From assembly GCA_019671135.1 (NCBI GenBank), contig JAHRHY010000016.1, positions 310,001-374,000 of the forward strand: 64,000 nt of DNA, read 5' to 3'. The stretch's first letter is position 1. Every line of letters starts with the position of its first letter. Origin of the DNA: Linnemannia hyalina (Eukaryota > Mortierellomycota > Mortierellomycetes > Mortierellales > Mortierellaceae). This document shows positions 56,485-64,000 of this stretch, in pieces. A program made the position numbers and the translations under genes. Under the pieces are notes generated by a model. The model was not told the DNA's origin. It made no database searches and saw only the letters and a list, made by a program, of their open reading frames with translations.

Positions 56485-58827
56485 TTACACGATCGCATGT
56501 CCACCCTTAGGAGCCTCGACCTCATCATTCTTAACCTCCTCGCCAGAGGGGTCTACCACCTCCCAACCCATCCTCATCCTTGCGACCTCACGCTTCTCCT
56601 TATCCTTCTTCTCCTTCCCATCGCCCTTCTTCTTCTCTACATCCTTCTTGCCCTTCTTCCTTTTCTCCTTCTTTTCGTTGACGGACGATGACGACGACGA
56701 CGAAGAGGAGGGGGAAGGATTGCGATCAGCAAGTTTGAGGGGCGCTATCCCGACACGTTGGTGCTCCTGATCAAACACCACATAGTTGTTCTTGATGAAC
56801 ACGTCGCCGATGATCATGAAGTTTGCGCCGCTCGGTTGCACACCCGAGAAACATAACCCGCTCCCCTTCCCTCCTTCATCATCTTTGCCGTTGTCCTTGT
56901 GGGTGCCGCCGCTAGACAAGGAAGAGAGGGACTCGTCGGTAGTGGCAAGGCCAGAAGGCCGCTCAACAGGCTCACGAACCATATCCTCAAATGGAATCGC
57001 GAACCGCCTCCCCTCAATCTGCAACTCGACTTTTGAATCACCATGTGTCTGACCCAGGTTACAAGGCACCGTCCAGGACTGGCCCATGATCCTTGCATGT
57101 GGGATCTGTGCATGGATTGCGTTCGCCAGGCGGAAGGGAGTAATCATCAGTGTCGTCCCTGTATCGACGATCCCTGCAATATTGGATCTTTTCTCTGAGG
57201 AGGAGGGGGAGGCAGGAGGGGGAGGGGAAGGGGGAGAAAGCGGTGGTTTGGGAGTGAGGTAGGTCACAGTCTTGACGGGCATATAATCGACTTGATGGTC
57301 GGAGACAAAGACATTCTCGACATTGATCTGCCAGTACTTGGGTCTCGTCACATTCGTAAACACCAGCTCGTGCCCGTCCTCGATCCGGGAAGGGTCCCAC
57401 CCACCGAACATGACTTCTCCGCCTCCACCGCGGGAGGATTTACCGAGATAGAAACTGAACACCCCTCGGTCGACTAGTCCTTGCGCCATCATGTTCTCGA
57501 AGACCGTCTTTGTCGGCACCACCTTGGATGGAGTTGTCCCGCCGCTGGAAGAGGAGGAGAGGGTACCAAAGGCAAGCCCCATAATACCGTCGATGACTTC
57601 ATCAAAATTGGCGCTCTCACTCGTCACAAGAGCCAGTTCTTGGTGCTGCACCGTCAACCCTCCCTTTCCTCCCTTCTTCCCTCCTCCTGCTGTTGATGTT
57701 GATTCCAATGAAGCACCAAGTGTCACGTGATCTCGACCAAGAAACCCCTCTGCGTGGGACATGTCTCCATAAGTGATGTGCCATGCATTTGGGTCTTGAG
57801 GTGGTTTCGAGGATGAGTACCGAGGAAGTGTGCCTGCTGTTGATGTGGTGTTGGAAGAGGAAGAGGGGGTGTCCTCAGAGTTCAGACGGAAGGTCCTGGA
57901 GAGGGAGGAGTCGTAGCGGGTTGTTCCTGAGCACTGGGTGCAGTCCTTGGAGGAGATGATGAACCGTGAGGATCCTGTGTCGAAATCGATCTGTGATGGG
58001 GAGGGGAAAGAGAGAGGAAGGAGGGAGGGTGATTTGATCAACCAGTTGGGTAAAACGAACAAAGTTAGTGGCAAAAGAAGTGAAATTGTCAGATCACTTG
58101 TTGGAATTTGATCAGTGAACCTTTTTTTTTTGTGGGAGAGAAGGAGAGGGGAGAGGAAAGTAGGCTACCTTGAAGGACTGTGGAGGTTCGCCAACCAGGA
58201 CCGTACCATAGTACTATCATAAAATAAATGATCAACAACAGTAGCATGTAAGTCTGTTGGTCGAATCAAACAGGTAGAAAAACGTGGTTGCATGAAAACT
58301 CATCACATCTTTTTCTTTGTCCTTGTTTATGTTACCTCACGATCAAAATCAAAGTCCACAAGAGGAACCCTCGCAACATTCTTCTCCTGGTCCCCATCTG
58401 CATCCTCGATAATACGCCCACGTTGGCGCCCTTGTGGTCCACCGCGCTGGTTGGGTCCAAAGTCGGCTGAGAGCCCGTATTTGCGAAGGGTGTGTTCCCA
58501 CCGTCCGACTGTGGAGGGTCTTGTTAAGTGGGCGAGTGTTGTTATTGGGATCCTGTTTTTTTTGTTTTTATGAGAGAGGGAATGTGAGAGGGAGAGAGAA
58601 AAGATATCGAGGAGGAAAAGAACGGCAAGGAGGATGGATTAGTCGAAGATACAGGAGTGGGACCAAAAAAAAGACGGTGTGGAGTGTTTGTATAACGAGA
58701 AATGAACAACGGGACGAATTTCCGAGGGAAACGAAGAAAAGTCTTACCTGATCACATCGTCGGCCTGCACGATTGTAGTGTGTGCGAGCACCAGTAACAA
58801 CGCGGACGATATCCCAAATTTCAGCAT
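56485..58827 (-). CDS. Pepsin-family aspartyl protease with charged C-terminal tail
   Basis: Exons 58827-58748, 58552-58336, 58213-58169 and 57990-56485 join to 1848 nt, 615 aa. A signal peptide (about 1-22) and a propeptide-like region come before YYGTVLVGEPPQSF, the usual entry to family A1. Catalytic motifs are DTGS at 118-121 and DTGT at 390-393, with a flap-type WHITYGD at about 184-190. The closing region has NFMIIGDVFIKNNYVVFD. The core is interrupted by Ser- and Pro-rich loops (for example PPLSPPSPPPPASPSS). After the catalytic core comes a tail of about 90 residues that starts with poly-Ser (from a GAC/GTC-type repeat) and then is Lys/Glu-rich (KKGKKDVEKKKGDGKEKKDKE). Such a basic tail is unusual for a secreted protease; it could bind wall polyanions or be trimmed. 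Confidence 0.9.
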
Positions 58828-60099
58828 TGTGTAAAAGATCGAGGGAACGAGGTGTGGTTGTGTAAGCTGTTGTTGATTTTTAGATCTTGCGTCCGTGCAC
58901 CGAGCGTGTGTTTTATGCAGGAGGCGGTTGATTAGATAAAGTGAAAGAAGCAAGGAGAATTGAACAAGAAGGATATCAGATACGTTGATAAGACGAGAGG
59001 TAGATGAGAAAAGAAAAGACGGTGAAAAGAGAGAAGGAGAGAGAGACTTCTCCTGTGCATCTGCTTTTTTTTTGTTCGCCTGAGCAAGGTAAGGAGAATA
59101 GGAGGATTCGAAGATACAAAAACAACAATTCGGATGCATGCACGACCGTTAAATAGAGCTGTGATTCCAAATTCCACTCACAACCACCAACACACAACAG
59201 ACACATACGTGACGGACACACTACAACGGACTAGAGGGAGAGATATACTCAGTCTCTTACACATTCACAGCGCATCACTTTTCACATATCCCCCATCCCC
59301 CTCCCACTTTGTTTTTCCATGGAGGGAAAAATGTTGACCCCATCCCGTCGGTTTGGACTCGATCTATCTAAATTTTAGATCTATGTGTGGCGTCATTGTA
59401 ATAGGAACTGGGCGTTGAGAATAAATAGAAAAACAGAGAGAGGAACTCATAAAACACAGATACGAATGGACGATCATTGTGTGTGCATGCAGTGTCTTGT
59501 ACAAAAAGAATGGAGTGATGCATAGTCTAGTCGGCGACATAATAGTCTACCTGGCTTTAGTCCTGAGCGACCTGTTTGTTGTGATCTAGGCGAGTACTTT
59601 TTTTTGTTACTTTGGTCTTGTGTGTTGTGCCAATGGCCCATTGGTGTCCGTTGCTCTATGGTGCTTGGTGATATATCCAATGCTACCTCTTCACGTACAG
59701 ATACACGCGAAGATAAAATATACGTCCACTTTTCGAGTTACGACCGAGGGAAGAGTGTGTCATTTTTTTGTTTCTTAATACCAAGAAATCGCTGAGTACG
59801 CCGTGGATTCCAGCCTCTCCTAATAAGAACCGGCAATAACAGTACCTTTTCTTCCTTGAAGGGTTGGGCCGTGCACATGCGCACCTTTGATATGAATGAA
59901 AGGAATTATGGGTTGTTGCATGGGGACCTGATGATATAGCTCTGCTTTTTTCGTTTATTCCCCTGGAGAGTGTACATGCATGAATGGAACAATATTTTTT
60001 TTAAATTCCGCCTCATTTCTATGGCTCGACACACGGTGGAGGAACATTCGTAGAGGTTAATGAAAGGAAAGGCAAAGGGAGAATATAAAGGAAGGAGGA
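58828..60099. other. Intergenic, no gene seen
   Basis: Promoter of the aspartyl protease on the left, then A/T-rich sequence with short frames. Nothing coding is supported. Confidence 0.45.
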
Positions 60100-60640
60100 A
60101 CGAGGGTTGCTATTACTGCTCTGTTCGCTACAAGATGAGAGGGGGAGAAAAAAAATGGCGCCTGGTCAAAACAAATGCAGAGGAAGCAAACAGGCGAGAA
60201 TGTCGGGTCTCCAGCACAGATGGAGAACATTGCATCTTTGGCCCCATGCAACAAACGCACTGCCCCCCTCCTCCAACTACTCCTGACTCACCCGCAACAA
60301 CGTCCAACGGCTTCAGATCCGACTCCAATCTCGCGAAAGCATCATCTAACCCCTTCTATGCTGTATTCCCGATACTGCTCCGCCCAGGCAGAGTCCAGAG
60401 CGGCGCGGACGTTTTTCAAGTATGCATTCACAGCCGATAAAGTGCTGGCAAAGTGTGGAATGAGGATTGAATTGCCGGCGACCACCTCAAGGAGATTCTT
60501 CGTCGTCGCCGTTTTTCGAAGGAGTTGTTGGTATTGGATGGATGAACCTCGGCTTCGAAACAGTTTTAACGAGCCGAAAGCTATCTTTTCGGCAGACATG
60601 GCTGAGGATGTGCGCGCGTTGACCTCTATGGTTTAGGAGG
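60100..60640 (-). pseudogene. Gene fragment near the Crypton
   Basis: After an acceptor-like CATAGAG at about 60630 the minus strand reads a good helical protein (NARTSSAMSAEKIAFGSLK, then KNLLEVVAGNSILIPHFA and DSAWAEQYREYSIEG). At a run of four G (about 60352-60356) the frame shifts by one and sense continues as DDAFARLESDLKPLDVVAG. This looks like an exon of a decayed gene. The family is not recognised; the plus-strand frame over the same bases was judged a shadow. Confidence 0.4.
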
Positions 60641-61481
60641 GAGGTTCTTTTTTGTGTACAGCCTTGGAGACGAACAACGTTCCCCTTCTTTTTCTTCTGC
60701 TAACGTAAAGCACTGTGCACACAAACTAAAGAAAGCGCATTCCACAGAGCAATAAGGACAAGAGAAACATAAATCAAAACTCATTTATGAGAGACTGCAA
60801 CTGTTACTATAAAAGAGAGGAAGGAGAGTAAGAGAGGCGACGGCGACGACGAAGGAGGCCGGGGCCGTCGTTGGGGTAGCTTGGTTTGGGTCCAACGGCG
60901 GCCGCTGTGCCATCGGTATTTTGAGCAGAATCCTTCGCTGGGGCAGCTAGTTATTTTAAAAGAGAAGGATGAAAGTATTAGAGGAGCCAGCTATTCAGAA
61001 CAACATTTTTGTTCCACGTCCATGCAAACCCCGCTCGCAACTGGATTAGTGGTTAATTTTTTTTACTCATTTTGGTCTAATTGAGGTTTAGTGGCCAAAA
61101 CAAAGCATTTTATGTGAAATGCGCATTATACACAGATTAGCGGCTTATAATGGTTTATAGATTTTTTTATTCCGAGCACGATAGACAGTTATAAACCAGT
61201 CACATATGTGTGAATAGATTGTTTCATGTGCCCTCTCCTCTCGTGCCTGTGCCTGAACACATTGAGAACTGCGTTGCCCTCCTGCTTACATCACACTCTC
61301 TGCCCTCTATTCCTCTCTGCTCTTCCCTCCCTCTATCCCTAGGTCCTTCTATCATCACTCTCTCTACTCCCCTCTCTACTATCCTCTTCTCTCCTCCTTC
61401 CCTCAGCATTGCCCTCACCCTGCTCCTAACCATATGTAGAGCGAGCTGACATGTAACACTGTGATAGACCAAGGATGGTGT
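60641..61481. other. Spacer between gene fragment and Crypton
   Basis: No gene supported. It contains a CT-rich stretch at 61240-61440 and A/T-rich sequence with a NotI-like GCGGCCGC at about 60897-60904. It may include the 3' end of the Crypton element, but no end repeat was found, as expected for Cryptons. Confidence 0.4.
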
Positions 61482-64000
61482 TTATTCTCTTCTCTTTGGG
61501 TACTTTCTCGAGGGTGCTTTGGGAAGAGCCTTGTAGTATTTATTAATTGAACCAACAGTATCGATTTGCCCTCTTACGAAGGCAAGTGCATTGTTTACGG
61601 CGGACTTGTCAACCTGCAAGCCAGCTGGGATAGAGCGCAGAACCGAATGTACAATGTCCTTCTTCCACTTGTAGAGCTGTGCATCTATGCCTCGCCACGC
61701 TGAACCGAACCACCTATTAAGCTCTGCGATGGAGGGGGACCCATCGACGCCGTGGTAAACCCACTCTTGCCACAGTTGGTCGAGCGTATTCGGTCGTGGG
61801 ATCAGCTTGCACTCGGGCATTAGGGGCATATGGTGTTGGGTCTCTCCTCTCGCCCTCTTCTCGTCGGCGACTAAGGCGGCTACTTGTCGCATTCTGTCCT
61901 CGACATTGTCGCTGGGGTTGAAAGCGGCCAGAGCTGCGCGGCGGTGCGCATCCCTTGAAAGAACTGCAGTGGAAGAAGTCAGAGGTCTTGATTCTTGCTG
62001 GCCAGCGTCCGGCTCTGGAAGCTGAAGAAGAGCGATGGCGGTAGCCATAGTGGTACTCTGGCTTGCTACACTGCCGTTGACGTCGTCACTGACCTTCACC
62101 TCATCGTCCTCGCTAATCGCCACCACGGCTTCCACCGTTGACTTGAGAGCTTGCATCAACTGAGATCGAACGGCATCCTTGTTCAAACATTGTCGCTTGT
62201 TGCCTGCCAGTTTGTCATTGTTGCCAATGCACCGCTTCAAGTCCTTCAGCTCGGATGCTGTCCTATCATTCTGAGCTTGTAAAGTAGCTGCTAGAACATT
62301 CATACCGGCGTGCAAACTCTGAAGTCCGGCTTGCTGGCTTTGCTGCAGGCTCCGGATTGCAGCATCTTGGACACCGAGCCTCGCGCCGACCCTGTCAAAC
62401 TCCAGTTGGATGATGGGTGTGGCAGATGCGAGGGAATCCGTGAGAGGAGAGGGATTTCTCATGCTCTCGAGTAGGGTTTGCTGGAAATCTTGAAACGCAG
62501 GTGTTTTGAAGACAGGGTGATCGAAAACAGGGTGCGCGGCGGCAGCACCACCCCCGGACAGGATGACAGCTGCATCCTGAAGGATAACCTTTCGCAGGTG
62601 GGCGAGAAGGCTAAGATGGCGCTTTCTTGAAATGACCTCATTCGACAGAACGGTCTGCATATCCTTGTCCGTGTACACCTGCTTGACTTCCTTGCACTCG
62701 CCCCGTCGCAGCTTCTCACGCAACTCCTCGCGTCCGTGGAAAACGTCGCAGTCACGCATAATGTTGTCAATCGTGAGCCTCCAGAACGTGTCGGAGCAAG
62801 CATCCTCGATGAAAGGGAACAACTGCCTTTGGAGCTCAATGCTGGGGATCACAGTGTTCCGAGCCAACCAAAAGCGCTCTAGACGGTCGCGGTCAAATCC
62901 AGCCAATCGAAGGGCCACTGAAGGCTCTACACCCTCGAGATAGTGAGTTGAGAGACGGTTCGATGCCCAGTTCCCGTGCTTAGCGATAGCCTCTACCGTA
63001 GATCCACACATATGCGCGAATCTGGAGCCGTGCTTGCGCCCAAGGTGAGTCACTGTGCCCTTGTCCAATATCCCGCTCTCATGAAGAGCCTCCACCTGCG
63101 CCTGGAACTGGGAGTTGTAAGTCATCGGTGCATCCATTGGTTTGTTTCCAGCTAACAGATGGTAGTCGGTCCATTTAGGGTTGGTGAGATCAGGCGCCCT
63201 TTTGTTTTTGCTCTTAGTACAGCAAAAAAAAGGAAGAGGTGGGGGGAAGAACGCATTATTAAATGAGTGTTGAAATATGAGTGACACGACGCGTCGGCCG
63301 CCGACATTTACCACATGCACGCCACTTACCGACCAAAGCTCAAGCAAATAAAAGGCTAGCGCGCCAACTGGACACACATCTACTTCTTTGTTCCGAACTG
63401 CAACTCCATACTGAATCTTGCCGTCCTTGTTCGTCTTGCCTTGCCTCATCATCAGCACAACTCCAAGCACGAATTGGCCTTCTCTGCAGCTGGCATCGTT
63501 CGTATTTTTGTTGCGGTTGGGCTCGACGTCGTGGGCGAAAAGATCCGGGAGTCGGATCTGGCGTGTGACCTCGCTGCGGAACATCATAAAAAAGCAAAGA
63601 CTTACATCCGCACGGTCGCGTAACCCTTTCAAGCGGCGCTTTCTCAAGCTGGCTGCGCCCTCCACATTGCGCATCCAGAATCGCTTCATTAGCTGCCGAA
63701 CAATCGAAGTTGGGTTCTGGGTGAAGTCGATAGAGCCAAAGTCGGTATCTGTCGACCTCTTCCTGGCGGACATCCTCACGCGGTAAACGTCGATCAGAGG
63801 TTGAAGGTACGTCTTCGGGGCCGGAACTGTGCCATAATCCATCGCTAAATTGTTCCTGTCTTCACACTGATGCTTATAGAGGTCGCCAATGGCAGCGAGG
63901 TGCAAGAGAATGGTTGCCGTCGAGTACCACCGCTCTTCACTGTTATCGTTGTTGCTGTTGTGGATGTCAACGTCTCGACTGGCGTCCCCCTCGCAGTCGT
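61482..64000 (-). CDS. Crypton-type tyrosine recombinase with GCR1_C domain, 5' end beyond window
   Basis: The frame is open to the right edge (64000), so the N-terminus is missing. A probable 117-nt intron at 63213-63329 (donor GTAAGT, acceptor ACTAAG) lies inside and happens to be open. Recombinase residues are readable: Arg in MFRSEVTRQI, HxxR in VTHLGRKHGS, the HGNWAS segment and the tyrosine in STHYLEG (codon at 62940-62942). After a coiled-coil stretch the C-terminus contains NTLDQLWQEW..GSPSIAELNRWFGSAWR, the pattern of the GCR1_C DNA-binding domain, as in fungal Cryptons. It would cut and rejoin DNA by a 3'-phosphotyrosine mechanism to move a circular element. All readable catalytic positions are intact and no stop interrupts it within the window. 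Confidence 0.88.
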   Translation of the reverse strand, partial: DCEGDASRDVDIHNSNNDNSEERWYSTATILLHLAAIGDLYKHQCEDRNNLAMDYGTVPAPKTYLQPLIDVYRVRMSARKRSTDTDFGSIDFTQNPTSIVRQLMKRFWMRNVEGAASLRKRRLKGLRDRADVSLCFFMMFRSEVTRQIRLPDLFAHDVEPNRNKNTNDASCREGQFVLGVVLMMRQGKTNKDGKIQYGVAVRNKEVDVCPVGALAFYLLELWSVSGVHVVNVGGRRVVSLIFQHSFNNAFFPPPLPFFCCTKSKNKRAPDLTNPKWTDYHLLAGNKPMDAPMTYNSQFQAQVEALHESGILDKGTVTHLGRKHGSRFAHMCGSTVEAIAKHGNWASNRLSTHYLEGVEPSVALRLAGFDRDRLERFWLARNTVIPSIELQRQLFPFIEDACSDTFWRLTIDNIMRDCDVFHGREELREKLRRGECKEVKQVYTDKDMQTVLSNEVISRKRHLSLLAHLRKVILQDAAVILSGGGAAAAHPVFDHPVFKTPAFQDFQQTLLESMRNPSPLTDSLASATPIIQLEFDRVGARLGVQDAAIRSLQQSQQAGLQSLHAGMNVLAATLQAQNDRTASELKDLKRCIGNNDKLAGNKRQCLNKDAVRSQLMQALKSTVEAVVAISEDDEVKVSDDVNGSVASQSTTMATAIALLQLPEPDAGQQESRPLTSSTAVLSRDAHRRAALAAFNPSDNVEDRMRQVAALVADEKRARGETQHHMPLMPECKLIPRPNTLDQLWQEWVYHGVDGSPSIAELNRWFGSAWRGIDAQLYKWKKDIVHSVLRSIPAGLQVDKSAVNNALAFVRGQIDTVGSINKYYKALPKAPSRKYPKRRE

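Overview
The window is eukaryotic and fungal. Protein genes carry many short spliceosomal introns (about 45-300 nt, GT-AG) with strong pyrimidine-rich leaders. The gene set is that of a filamentous fungus: malate synthase with a PTS1-like tail, EFL1, a TM9SF/EMP70 protein, a Kre9/Knh1-like GPI protein and a pepsin-type protease. The style of the FAD monooxygenase, the Kre9-like protein and the FEN1-Fanzor protein suggests Mortierellomycota (Mortierella/Linnemannia group); that placement is inference. I see no rRNA, tRNA, CRISPR array or bacterial operon.

Layout. 0.3-3.3 kb: FAD monooxygenase (+). 3.5-6.3 kb: malate synthase (-). 8.2-15.2 kb: two divergently transcribed ribosome-assembly GTPases, a mitochondrial YqeH/NOA1/MTG3-type protein (-) and EFL1 (+), sharing a 423-bp promoter. 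18.2 kb: Kre9-like GPI protein (+). 20.9-25 kb: gene debris and repeats. 25.9-27.7 kb: orphan membrane protein (+). 28.5-31.3 kb: two decayed genes. 31.8-39.5 kb: a head-to-head pair, a MULE transposase with SWIM finger (-) and a FEN1/XPG-Fanzor fusion (+). 39.5-43 kb: hairpin and direct repeats, then a decayed multi-exon gene with an ExK motif. 44.1-46.4 kb: kelch-type membrane receptor-like protein (-). 47.7-50.6 kb: TM9SF (-). 51.2-54.6 kb: mitochondrial L-threonine 3-dehydrogenase (-). 56.5-58.8 kb: aspartyl protease (-). 60.1-64 kb: a gene fragment and a Crypton tyrosine recombinase with a GCR1_C tail, cut by the window edge (-).

The most interesting locus is 31.8-39.7 kb. A DDE transposase of the MULE group faces a protein joining a complete FEN1/XPG-like flap-nuclease domain to a Fanzor (eukaryotic TnpB-like) RuvC nuclease with intact D/E/D and zinc ribbon. 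About 70 nt after the Fanzor stop, a 39-bp unit is repeated twice, each unit holding a UUCG hairpin; this is a candidate guide-RNA (omega RNA) region. A short direct repeat brackets the pair. The Fanzor copy looks damaged: the donor of one intron reads ATAAGG instead of GTAAGG, giving an immediate stop, and a second TAA lies near the next exon boundary.

All eight core multi-exon genes I spliced give clean frames, whereas most accessory genes carry frameshifts or stops. This argues that the damage is real decay rather than general sequence error. Exon coordinates were derived by hand from frame, splice consensus and protein sense, without transcripts.
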